A stretch of 64,000 bases of DNA from Sipunculus nudus. Lineage: Eukaryota; Annelida; Sipuncula; Golfingiida; Sipunculidae. Positions 46,441 through 57,880 of the stretch are shown here, piece after piece. The position numbers and the translations under genes are program-made. The notes below the pieces were generated by a model that was not told where the DNA came from, did not search any database, and saw only the letters and a list, made by a program, of their open reading frames with translations. The stretch is from the NCBI GenBank assembly GCA_026874595.1, contig CM049308.1:42665327-42729326 (forward strand), given 5' to 3'. Each line of letters starts with the position of its first letter. Within the stretch, counting starts at the first letter, position 1.

Positions 46441-47682
46441 CGAGCGAAATTTGACGAGACTTGCAATTGAATGACTTATAACCAAGGGGAAGCAGCCTTA
46501 TGCAAAAAAACTAGACCCTTGAAACATAAATATTAACCGAGATAGAAACCAAAAACTGCATATTTTCAGATCGTCAAGTTTAACCCACAAATTTGGTAAC
46601 CATGGTAACGGCAGCACAAAGCTACATGTGCGGAGGAATAAGCCAATGTTCCTAGTTTAAGATACAACGATAAAAATTGTGCCATGTTTAAAATTATTGT
46701 AGATATTGCAGAAAAATGATATGTGTTAGTGTTTCAGGTACCACGCCCCCTGGTGGCTATTTCCAAAAAATGAAAAACTGATTTCGAGATATTTATAAAT
46801 AACACAAAATATATCAATTTCAAAGCCATTGTTAAAAAAATGCAACCTGTAGGTCATATTTAATGAAATCTCGAAGACTCTCGTTTGACGAGAAACGGTG
46901 CGAGATTTTGCAAGATTTTTGATTGGATCACCGAGAGCTCACCAAGGGCTACAAGATGCAAAAAAATTGACCTCTCCAGCATAAAAACTGACAGAGTTAG
47001 AAGCTGAAAACTGCATATTTTCAAAATTCAAAAGTTTTACCCCAAAAATAGAGAAATCTGGCAATAGCGCACTTTGGCACCTATGCGCAAAAATAAGCCC
47101 ATGGTACCCAGTTGAAGGTGCTGTGATGGAAATGGCCCAATGTTTAATAGTTCTGGAGGTATAGCACCAAAACAAATTTTCATGTTTTTTCATCTGCAAC
47201 GCCCCCTGGCGGCCATTTCCCAAATCTGAAAAAACAATTTCGAGATATTCTTGTGTTACATAAAATATCTCAGAATCAGTACGATTGCTGCAAATTTGAA
47301 AAATATCAGGAAATTCCATGATTTCTCCCCGAAATTGCGTAACCATGGTAACAGCAAATTTAAGTAAGCTACATGTCAAAAGAAAGGCCAGGTGATGACG
47401 AAATAAATGAGCTATTGCAGAAGTGGATAAGCCTATTTATGGCGAAGTTATAGTGCAAAAACCGTTAACCATACCTGTCGTGACCTTGACCTTGACCTTT
47501 GACCTATTTTAACCAAAAACAATAGGGCACCTAGAAATTATGTTTTTCATCATCCCTGTAAGTTTCAAGGTGATTGTGGCAAAATTGTGGCCAGGAGACT
47601 GCAGACAAACAAACAAACAGACAAACAGACATACGCAACTGAGCAATATGCTTGCCGAAATCTTTGATTCCGGCAAGCAATG
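46441..47682 (+). repeat. Diverged units of the CTCF-box repeat family and family end
   Basis: Carries GCCCCCTGGTGGC and GCCCCCTGGCGGCC boxes, CATGGTAAC blocks, GACCTTGACCTTGACC and the closing GCTTGCCG..CCGGCAAGCAA block. The 146-codon minus-strand frame at 46939-47379 is rejected: it lies across repeat modules and shows no family resemblance. Confidence 0.75.
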
Positions 47683-47689
47683 AAGGTTT

Positions 47690-48351
47690 CAGCTCAGAAG
47701 GCCGCTTCGGCACCAGAAGCTGAACCTGCACAAACACCACCTCTCCAGTCAGAGCACAGGGAGAAGAGCCAGATCCAAAACCAGAGCCACAGTCAGACTT
47801 GAACCGGCTGCGATACCTCAGCCTGATGGCGGTGATGTTGAAGGCCAAGATGTCGGACTTAAGTCAAAGTACAACAAATTCACAGACAGACAAGAGGAGC
47901 TCTTGGTGGAGTAGTTGTTTATGTACAACGAGTGCCTGAAGGAATACCCAAAAAAACAAAGAGAAGAAGGCTGCGATGTGGACAGAAATGGCTGTTAACT
48001 TGGATATTCCTGGTATGTTTAAATTTGTCTAAATATTAATTATTTTATATGCCCAGACTTATGTCGGAGATACTATGGATTCCTGAAGAGACACATCGTC
48101 CTAGTTGACAACTAGTCAGCAGACAATCAGGGTTATGAGGGCAAGCTAATCAGCAGACCTGCTCCACACCATCACCGTCTGAGGAATCTGACATGGAAGA
48201 GGAGAAAGAGGAAACTCCCATTGACCAGGAAAGTGAAGGACCCTCACAGTCATCCGCTCCTACCCCTCCGCCCGAAAGGAACAGAAGAAGAGAATATATC
48301 CCAAGACTCAGAGCTGCAGGGGCTAATAAACAAAATAACGAAGAGGGTTAA
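47690..48351 (+). pseudogene. MADF (Myb/SANT-like) domain pseudogene
   Basis: A Pro/Gln-rich lead-in is followed by KYNKFTDRQEELLVE, a TAG stop at 47912-47914 where the family has Trp, then MYNECLKEYPKKQR, a frameshift near 47963, and KKAAMWTEMAVNLDIPG. This is the pattern of MADF / alcohol-dehydrogenase-type Myb-SANT domains, DNA-binding modules found in transcription factors and as the second protein of some Harbinger-type transposons. A plausible phase-1 intron follows (G|GTATGT near 48012, acceptor CCCAG near 48057), then LCRRYYGFLKRH. A distal acidic segment (SDMEEEKEE, PTPPPERNRRR) stays open to the stop at about 48351. The stop plus frameshift mark it as broken. It abuts the repeat family end at 47682. 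Confidence 0.6.
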
Positions 48352-48571
48352 GAACAACCGGGTACTTCTAGTTCCGTCTGGCGTCCGTCCGTTAACTTTT
48401 AACTTAGGAGCAGGATATCTCAAAAAGAATATAAGGTACTTCATTTCGTCAGAACCAATTGTTACAGGTCCCCTTTTATTGTGTGCAGCGGTCTTACAGA
48501 TGATTGTTTTATTGTGCACACGGATGTTCCATGTGTTGTTGGCATTTTGTTTGTGTGCCACGCGTAGCTCG
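48352..48571. other. Repeat fragment before the second LTR-like element
   Basis: GTTCCGTCTGGCGTCCGTCCG with GTTAAC resembles the opening of the array families. No gene was seen; the 48221-48616 frame straddles the MADF relic and this fragment. Confidence 0.45.
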
Positions 48572-49306
48572 TGTTGTAGCGGCCTCGCCTGGCCGGATGT
48601 TGTAGGCTCGGTATAATCCGCATTGGTTGAACCCTAGATACACCGCGTTCTTTGTTCTAGTATGTTCTTTGAACGTGTGTACTGTGTTAGATTCTTTAGA
48701 TTGTTCGAGCAATGAAAGGTTTTCGGCTGGAGGTGAGAAGTTATAAATAGGGGGCTGTGTTTAAGAGCCGACAGAGAGGTGAGAGAATATTCCAGCGGAC
48801 ACAGAAGCGTGTATGTCAGTTTGTGGGACCTATTCCGATAAGTGCGGCAATTATAGATTTCCTACAGATTTTCTTCTGGATTTGTGACGAATCTTATTTG
48901 GTCTTCAGTTTACTTTCGGGATTGTTACAAGAGCTTTATATTGGACTGTTTGTTAGACTTTTGTGAGAAATGTTCGTCCGGCTTATACATTTTAAAGGAC
49001 TTGTCGCTATGACATTGGTGGTATCCAGGTACGGTGCACTTTGTTTTTTATTACTGTATGATTGTATTGATTTGCTGTTATACTGCTGTTTTACGTTGTA
49101 ATTGTATTGATTTAGTGTATTGTAATGTTAGGGTTGTTTTAAGAAAAAATTATAGTTATTTGTTATTAAAAAAAAACACTGACTTCTTTTTTCATTCTCC
49201 TAGACATTTCACGCTGCCTGATGTTACAGAATCTGATTTTTTTTATCTCCTTGACAATTTATGTTCATCACGCATACGTGATCTGTTGATATTAGGTTCC
49301 GTAACA
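48572..49306 (+). mobile_element. LTR-like element (solo LTR?), 735 bp, plus orientation
   Basis: Begins TGTTGTAGCGGCC and ends GGTTCCGTAACA. Homologous, with substitutions and small indels throughout, to 42803-42051 read on the minus strand; shared blocks include GGGGCTGTGTTTAAG-like, TTCCAGCGGAC.CAGAAGCG, GCGGCAATTATAGATTT and CACGCATACGTGATCTG. A TATA-like TATAAATAGGGGG is near 48740. The polyadenylation-type signal is altered here (AAAAAATTAT). The frames at 48757-48966 and, on the other copy, 42320-42637 are matching by-products of the shared sequence. Confidence 0.65.
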
Positions 49307-51864
49307 CAAGTGTATACCAACAAAACCTAGGTCAGGTCCGAAGACCTTTTCAAGGTCACAGTTCTAAAAATAGAGAAAACGTCTAGTGTGCACATTTCCC
49401 AGTAACCACTGGCTTGATTGTTATAAAATATGGTGTTTTATAGGTCATGGTGATCTGTGATTGTCAACCAGTATGGTTGTGCCACCAACAGTATCTAAAT
49501 TTTGCTAAATTTTAATTTTTTGTTGATGTTTGCGGGATATTTAAAACATAATTAAATACAGATGCAGGAGCCTCCCATGATCACATACAGTTACTTAATT
49601 TCTTCAAGCCATATACAATATACAGCCACCTTATTTTGACGGTGGACTCTGAATCTGAACAGGCAAAAGGGAAAATGAAAGTGCAAGACACTACTTGGAC
49701 CTTCATCAAATTATGGGAGAGAGCAAATGGGAAAATACAGAAACAACATAGGAGTTTCTGTTGAAAAATGATCGAGCTCGCGGTGTTTTGTCTGCAAAAA
49801 CTTTGGAGCAAAGTAAAAGTGACGTTTCTCGCCGTTCGCAAACTTACCGAACCGCTTGACTGAAAACGTAACGAATCAGAGGACCAATGACAATTAAAAA
49901 GGTTACTGCCAAAACTCGGGGCATCTGTACCTACAACGGACTCATTTTCCTGAGACCAAATGATTATATCATATCTACAGGCCTCATGTGATGTATTGTT
50001 TATCAAAGAGAACATACATATAGGTAACCCGGGTACTATCCTGCTTACAAGTGATAATAAAAAAATTATTAATCGCAATTCAATGTAGGCCTATAACAAA
50101 ATAACGATTACCATACTAGGTGTAATGATTTACGGTATTAAAAACCTACAGACCTTCTTTCGTATTTTTTATGGAGGTATCCGCCTCCTTTTTAAATGGT
50201 TTAATAGTCTGAGCTAATTTCTGTATGGGTTCAATAAACGAAACCATTAAAACCCCCACACAGCGGAGCCAAGGTTAGACTGGATCCTATGGCTAAGCGC
50301 CAAGACAGATGGGTTCCTTGTTTTGTCCACTTTTGTTTCCATTTATTTAAGATATCAAAAGATGGAATGTATACTTCTTCATAGCCCAAATTAAGAAGGT
50401 TACTTTCACCCCTGATAAGAATATAACATTCAGTACAATATGTACATGTTCAATGCTTTACATAAGAATATGTAAATCACATGTTTTAATTCTTGGTAAT
50501 TTACATAATTTAAAGGAAAAATGTTGGCCTAATTAGCATATACATGACAATGTATTGGTACCAATCAGTACAATAACAGCCTTATCTTAATCTTTGATCC
50601 TAGAAAGATGGATGTAGAATAATCTGGATGTTTATTGGCTAAGTTACTGAGTAAAAATGATTTCTCCGTGTATGCTTTATTGGGGCAAGAAAATATTTTT
50701 TTGCTGGGGTCTGTAGCAAAGTCTTCCGAGATTGCTCATTCTTTTTTGATACAACTTGGTATGTACAGCGATAAAATCGGGGTAATACATTTACAAAGGC
50801 CACCAACTCCCTCTAGGGGCCACGACTGTATTTGATAATCGTCATTTTAAAAACCATCATGGCTGATAAGGGTAATCTTCATTGGGCGAAAAAAATTTAC
50901 AAATAATTTGGGCCATTTTGAAAGGGTTTGATATGTTCAACAATAAAATCACGGTCAACTGCCCTCTGGCGTCAGGCCCAAGAAATTGATCCCAATATTT
51001 CTGTTCCAAACCACACCCTTTTTCTGTTTACATGTGTTATTATAATCTAAAGACAATGTTCTGAATGTTTTGTATCAAAGGGGCCTATCTGTTGAATTAA
51101 TACGTTGTTGAATGGTGAATTAACACGAAAATACCCTATTCCCTTAAAAATAAATCTGTACCTGCCAAACTATTGCCTTGAAACCGTTTGCTTACCCCTG
51201 TAAACGAGTGTTCAAAACAAAGGATCGGGCTCGATCACGTGTCAACATAAACACCAAGTGGAGCAGTGTGCATCGCGGAGCCACAACACATGTCAATCAG
51301 GAGGTGTCTTGGCTGACTTGGCCCAAAAAATGTAATACATAATCCCGCTGGCTGAAAAATCGCGTGTTGCGGCTCACAATCGGACTTCCGCTCACGCGGC
51401 CTTCAAATAGTAAACAGGCATGTGAATACACGTTAACCAACACGCAGAGCCATAATAAGGAGTTAAACAGCCGTATGTTAGGCACTTAGACTGTGCTGGG
51501 ATGGTTTTGCTGGGGAAACTTTTGTATACAGCAAAACTGAACTGATAGTGTGAAAGAATAGGCATAATATTGCACCTGATTATGTCCCTTCAACACACTT
51601 GAAGAAGAAAATAGATAAAAAAAAAAAAAGAAAATAGGCGTTTAACCTTTTACACTTAATATTTTGGTTAATATTATGCTGAAGGTTATGATAAAGTGAT
51701 GGTTCAATAAACAAAACCAGCAAATGGCCATATAGCAAAATTATTTTAGTATATTAGATATACAGGAAATATAGTGTATTCTCTTTAAATTGCTCACTCC
51801 TGTACAGATGTGGGGAAGAAAGCTTGTACCGGGCGCGATCAGTGGCGTTAAAGGTAAACATAGG
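49307..51864. other. Gene-free stretch
   Basis: The minus-strand 165-codon frame at 49581-50078 has no recognisable domain and is not called. Around 50170-50330 a block ends CTAAGCGCCAAGACAGATGG and GTTCCTTG, a divergent form of the CAGCTGAGCG..CCCTTG terminus. A segment near 51480-51560 resembles 53610-53680 (ATGGTTTTGCT, TGTATACAGC), a diverged repeat pair. CCAAT and TGACGT motifs near 49820-49890 are too common to call a promoter. Confidence 0.45.
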
Positions 51865-53410
51865 GCACGCCACCCGGTGGTCACTCTTTGTCCGTCGTCC
51901 GTCTGTCCGTCCGTCTGTCTGTCCGTTAACAGGGCACAAATCGCAACCGCTGGACCTAGAAATTTTTTAATGAAAACCCATAGAGGTCCATAAAAAATCT
52001 CTTAGGAAAACTGAAATAAGGTCACTGTGACCCATATACTTTGAGCTTTGGGGCTCGAAAGTACCCCCAGAATAATTGAAAATTTGATACAAAAGCTCCG
52101 AAATCTGAATAACTAACTCGTTAATTGCCATGATTCTTTCCATAAAAATTGACCATTGAGTGTTTCAATTCATCATTTTCTGAAGACTGGTGGTGCCACC
52201 TGTATTTTTTTCTAATTTTTGTACATTTTGTCCTCTATGTTTGATACCATCAGATGAAGTGTCTCGTCCGTTTACAGGGCACAAATCGTAACCGTGAGAC
52301 CTAATTGTTCACCCAGGAAGGTCCTAGGCCAATTTCCTTGGAAACCTGAAATAAGGTCATTGGTACCTATATTTTACGAACTACAGGCTGAAAACATGAT
52401 TTTGAGCACACAGTCAGACACTACTGTCTGCTCAGCTGTCTGCATACAGAAAGGCTAGATTCCATGGGAATATCTGGATAATTATCATTTAATTTTTTTT
52501 TCTTGTTGATTTTTAAAAAATGTAATAGCTACAATGGAATGGGGAAAACACCTACAATATTTGGCATTCAGATGTAAAAATATCTATTGTGAATGTCGTC
52601 ATGACCCATGGATCACTTGTTTTCTCTATTTTTGAAATCTTCAGATGAAGCCGTCCGTCCGTTAACTGGGCACAAATCGTAATATTTATTTTGTGAACCA
52701 CTAGCTGAAATCATTACCTTGTGCACCCAGTCAGTCAGACGGGGCACCAATTGTATCCGCTAGGCCTAGAATCTTCTAGATTGACATTTAGGCAGGTCCT
52801 GGGTAATTCTGCATGCTAACCTGAAACTAAGTCATAGTCACCTATATTAGTACTATGGGCCAAGAGCATGGTTTTTAAGAAAACTGAAAAACAGATTGGC
52901 ACAAATTGTATCTGTTAGCCGTAGAATGTACCAATGTAATATAGAGGAAAGTCTTGGGCAGTCTCCATTGAAACCTGAAATAAGGTCACGGTGACCTCTA
53001 TTTTGCGTGCTACCCACAAACAAAAAATTTGAGCAATCTCCATGGAAACCTGAAATTAGGTCCTGGTGACCTATAGTACTGGCCGATAACATTTTAAGCA
53101 ACCAGACAGTCAGGCAGGGTACAAAACTTTACTGTTGGACCAAGTATCATCCGTCTTAATTGACATCCAGGGATGTTCCTCAAAAATGTGCAAGGTCATT
53201 TTGATCTCAGTTGACTGCATACAAAAAGACTAGCTTTCATGGGAATGGCTGGAGATATTGTCATGAGACTTTTTCTTCTTGTTGATTTTGAATAACTTTA
53301 ATTGCAACAGCTGAATAGGGATACCGCCTACAAAATTTGGCATTCAGATGATAAAATTCCTTTTGTGAATGTTTTCCTAGTCAGCTGAGCGTCATGACCC
53401 AGGGGTCACC
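51865..53410 (+). repeat. Second array element of the 12.2-14.1 kb type
   Basis: Opens GTCCGTCGTCCGTCTGTCCG, contains GGCACAAATCG..CTGGACCTAGAA, GGTGGTGCCACCTGTATTTT and several GGAAACCTGAAATAAGGTC boxes, and ends CAGCTGAGCGTCATGACCCA with GGGGTCACCTG. More degraded than the 12-14 kb copy. Confidence 0.82.
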
Positions 53411-54689
53411 TGTTCAAGTTTCCAACCGTGGGTTCTTCCGTGTTTCTTCTTTTTTGTTTCGCCTTGTTTGGGTATTGTCACGCCTGTCCAAGATCGGGCA
53501 TCTGGTCAGCCAGTTTTGTTATAGTAACAGACACACATGGACTGTGTTTACTTACGCAGAACCATGACAATGTATAAAACCGGTGAACTGGAGATAATCA
53601 GCCTGTGTGCCGTCATGGTTTTGCTTTGAAACTTATGTATACAGCCAAAATGAGCTAATAACTTGGGATAATACACATACGCACCGCCCCGCCCCCCCCC
53701 CAAAAAAAAAATGAACGAAAGCTTAAATTAGAACATTACGAACCGGACTAACTGCTGCCTCGTTAATTTCCTTTACTTCATTCATAAAGGTATAAAGGAC
53801 AATGTATTTAACTTTGTGTTGTTCCTATTAAGCGTTTCAAGTATTGTCACACATTCTGCATGCGAGTTTGCAAACTATTAGGAATTTCGCTCCACAGTTT
53901 AATAAAAAAAAATGAATAAACTCGTGCTCTTGCGCTATTCTTTTAAATATACAGCTTATTTTTATTTCATCTGGCCTAAGTTCGAGGGCATATTAAACGC
54001 TGCTTCCTGATCGTCCGTCCGGCGTTAGTCTTTAATTAAAAGAAAAGTCTTTTCTCCATTATTTCCTGACCATTTTGTTTGATCTGACAGGGCTATATAA
54101 GAGCTTTTCAACTTCTACTCAGAATTTTGAATATCATTGGTTTTGCCAATTTTGCAAATTTTCGACTATACAGTGCATTTTCTCCTCTATTTCTCGACCG
54201 ATTGTGTTTGTGTTATCTGATATGACTAGGTATTGGTTGTTAAATTTATACACAGAATATTAAAATTCATTTATTATGAAATTTGCACACACACACAAAT
54301 AATTCTTCTCTATTATTTCTTGAATAATTATGAGTCTGCTTGTTTTATCTGACTGGGCTTGTATTGTCCGTCTCCTATACTTTTACACAGAATTTAGAAC
54401 CTGCAGGTTGGCCCATCTGAGATCACTTCCTGTGATGAAACATCTATTACCTGCACTTGGTAAAAATTGCATTACTTTATATTGTGAGGGTGTTCGATGA
54501 GCGCCACTTCATTGGCCTCCTGGTTTTATGTGCAGCCTACCTGAGAAATTTGACCTGGAACGGAAAACTATATATGTTATAAATCACCAAATTACTCAAG
54601 TGTTTGTAACATTTTTGATCTGGCTAATATGTAGGAGGACGGTAAGATGTATGTATAGCTGAAGCGCATTATTTTCTTAGGGTTCACAG
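53411..54689. other. Mostly unassigned sequence
   Basis: Contains a poly-C/poly-A junction near 53690-53710. A 54-base segment at about 54405-54458 (VGPSEITSCDETSITCT) sits between AACCTGCAG and TTG|GTAAAAA and could be a small exon, but support is weak. Confidence 0.35.
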
Positions 54690-54828
54690 CAAAATATTTA
54701 TTCAGAGTACTCATAACTGACGTTCATACCCAGTGGTACAATGGGACGGACGATAAACAACAAGCCATCCCTACACAGCTCAGCTTTCAATCAGTGAAGC
54801 CAAGAAAAGTTACCACTGCGGACTGTGC
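54690..54828 (+). CDS. Candidate internal exon, unidentified
   Basis: 139 bases between a pyrimidine-rich acceptor (ATTTTCTTAGGGTTCACAG) and the donor TGTGC|GTAAGAT. The open frame reads KYLFRVLITDVHTQWYNGTD, then a polar segment ending KVTTADC; NGT is a potential glycosylation site. Length and splice sites are typical of an animal exon. I do not recognise the family. No flanking exon with a matching phase was found: the best downstream acceptors lead to early stops. Confidence 0.35.
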
Positions 54829-55499
54829 GTAAGATAATATTTTTCTGACGAGAAAAAGCGGGTAATGTGTGCAGCCTGTAACAATCATGTAGTACCCTCT
54901 GCCGTCCTCTCAGCAGATAACTTTGTTATTGTAGGGCATGGTGTTATCTTGCCAAATACAAAACTGAGTCCCAATAGACACAACTTGCTTATATACACTT
55001 GGAATCTAAACCCGAAATTAAGGGAAGGGAGCGGCGAAGCATCTGCTCACGCTGTGATATCCTACAGGGCTGCACTCAATCAGCACATCACGCACAATAC
55101 GGTTTGTTTATAGCCATTTTGGATGTGCAAGTTAGATTTCTGTCTAGTCTAGTCGGAATATATTGTTCCCATGCACCTGAATGGTGTATTTTTTCTAACC
55201 ATAATTTTTAGATTCCTCAGAGTGTATAAATGACAAATTTTGATGTTCTCCTTGTGAAATATTGTCCCATGTGTACGTTTGGCGAGTAGTGAGAACTTTT
55301 ACATCACAAAGACGGACCATAACAAAACTACCAGTATAAAAACTATGACAGGTACAGTACATGTTCAGTGAACAAACGAGGAAGGCTGATGATGATTAAA
55401 AAATCATTTTCATTGTCATTAAGATTCTTTTTTTCTTATTTGCGAATTTAAATTAATATCCGCAACACATTATCATTATTAATTTTCTTTTAAAGACCG

Positions 55500-55687
55500 A
55501 CAATATGTCAAGCAGCCTTTGTATCTTTTATGAATGGACGAAAAGCCGACGGACAAACACTCACCAGCGATCAGATCCCTCAGCAAGACTGAATAAGTTC
55601 AAGGATTCCATCGTGAACATATTCACGTCTCCTAGAGTGTCAATCATCATAAGTCGTAATATACTGGTATATTTCATTGATTCTTAG
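55500..55687 (+). CDS. Candidate exon or small coding relic, unidentified
   Basis: Follows the acceptor-like TTTTCTTTTAAAG and is open through YEWTKSRRTNTHQRSDPS and ARLNKFKDSIVNIFTSP to a stop at 55687, where the minisatellite begins. The basic, helix-like composition looks coding, but no family or matching partner exon is recognised. Confidence 0.25.
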
Positions 55688-55689
55688 AC

Positions 55690-57880
55690 AGGGGACTTAA
55701 GGTATATTGAGATTTATAATTGATTTCCTTGACAGGGGAGTGATATATTGAGACATTCAATTTATTTCCGGATCAGGCGTTTTCTTGATGTTTTCAGATA
55801 TTTCATTAATTTCCTGGTCAGGGGATACTAGATATATAGAGATATTTTATTAATTCCCTAGACAGGAGATTCAAGATATATTGAGATATTTCATTGGTTT
55901 CCGGATCAAGCGTTTTCTCGATGTGTTGAAATATGTCATCGATTTCCAGGACAGGGAACTGATATACTGAGATATTTCATTGATTACCTGGACAGGAAAC
56001 CGATATATTGAGACATTTCAATAATTTTCTAGACAGGGGACTGATATATTAAGACATTTAATTGAATTCAAGGACAAGGGACTGATATATTTAGATATTT
56101 CAATTATTTCCTAGACAGGGGACTGATATATTGAAATATTTCAATAATTTCCTAGACAGGGGACTGATATATTAAGACATTTCATTGATTCCCTGGACAG
56201 GGGACCGATATAATGAGATATTTCATTAATTTTTCTAGACAGGGGACTGATATAATGAGATAATTCATTAATTTTCTAGACAGGGGACTATCTGATACAA
56301 TGAGATATTTCATTAATTTCCTAGACAGGGGACTGATATAATGAGGTATTTCATTGATTTCCTAGACAGGGGACTGATATAATGAGATATTTCATTAATT
56401 TCCTATACAGGGGACTGATGTAATGGGATATTTCATTAATTTTCTAGACAGGGGACTGATATAATGAGATATTTCATTAATTTCCAGGAAACGGGACTAA
56501 TATATTGAAAAATTTCCCTATTTTCCCAGTCGAGGACTCAGGATATTTTTAAATATTTTTATTAATTTCCAAAACAGGCGACTCTCGATACATTGAGATA
56601 TTTCATTATTTCCTAGACATGACACTAATATATTGAGATATTTCAGAGATTTCCTGACAGGGGACCGATATATCCAGATAGTTCAGGGATTTTCTAGACC
56701 GGGGGCTAATATACTGATATGTTTCATTGATTTCCTAGACAGGGGACTCTTGATGTTTTGAGATATTTAATTAATTTCCTGGACAAGAGACTCGAGATAT
56801 ATTGAGAGATTTCATTAATTTCCAGGAAACGGGACTAATATATTGAGAAATTTCCCTGTTTTCGTAGACGAGGACTCTGGATATTTTGAAATATTTCATT
56901 GATTTCCAAAACAGGCGACTCTCGATACATTGAGATATTTCATTTATTTCCTAGACAGGACACTGATATATTGAGATATTTCAGGGATTTCCTGACAGGG
57001 GACCGATATATCCAGATATTTTAGGGATTTCCTAGACCGGGGGCTAATATACTGATATATTTCATTGATTTCCTAGACAGGGGACTCTCGATGTTTTGAG
57101 ATATTTCATTTATTTCCTGGACAGGGGACTCGAGATATATTGAGAAATTTCATCGTTTTCCTAGACAGGGGCTGGACTGATATATTAAGGCATTTCATTG
57201 GTTTCGTTGAAAGTAATGGAATATCTCACTAAAGCGAGAGTCCCTTGTCCATGAAATTAATGGAATATCAATATATAGAGAGTCCCCTGTCTAGGAAATC
57301 CAGGAAATATCTCAATATATATCGATATATTTCATTGATTTCTTATTATTTATTTATTTATTTATATATTTATTTATTTATTAAAACATATTCATACAGG
57401 GTAGCCCGTTCAGACAAGATTGTCTCATCTGCCACAGGGCCCTGTTGGGCTATACAGTTTATACAATGTAAAAAACATGTAAAATGCATAAATCTGGATA
57501 TATTGATATATATCATTGATTTCCAATATAGGGACTCTCGATGTTCTGAGATATTTCGTTTATTTCCTGGAGAGGGGACTGATATATTGAGGCATTTTAT
57601 TGATTTCCTAGACAGGAGACTAATATAAAGAGATATTTTCCTAGTCAATGGACTCAAAATTGAGACATTTCATAGAATTCACAGACAGGGGACTCTCGAT
57701 ATATTGAGATATTTCATTAATTTCCTAGACAGGGGACTAATATATTAAGATATTTCCTTGTTTTCCTAGAAAGGGGACTCCCGATTTTATTCATATATCA
57801 CTGATTTCCTAGGTAGGGGACTTGATATATTGAGATATTTAATTCATTTTCAAGGACACTGGATTACTTAATGTTTCGGG
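55690..57880. repeat. Minisatellite domain A, about 41-44 bp units
   Basis: About 50 units on the theme TTTCATTGATTTCCTAGACA then GGGGACTGATATATTGAGATA. Period and sequence vary; a block around 56460-56680 recurs at 56790-57060 as a higher-order duplication. Interrupted at about 57340-57490 by (TTTA)n and a unique patch. The frames at 57245-57628 and 57370-57657 are by-products. Confidence 0.93.

Noticed and set aside
46939-47379. 146-codon minus-strand open frame
   Set aside because: It crosses several repeat modules including a CTCF-like box and shows no domain, signal peptide or splice context.
49800-49900. Promoter-like cluster with TGACGT and CCAAT
   Set aside because: No gene start follows on either strand, and single short motifs of this kind are expected by chance.
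49581-50078. 165-codon minus-strand frame with a hydrophobic start
   Set aside because: The Met-rich hydrophobic start resembles a signal peptide, but the rest has no domain, the codons look random for the local composition and no splice sites frame it.
57245-57657. Overlapping frames on both strands, 127 and 95 codons
   Set aside because: They arise from minisatellite units and the (TTTA)n patch; simultaneous openness on both strands reflects low complexity.
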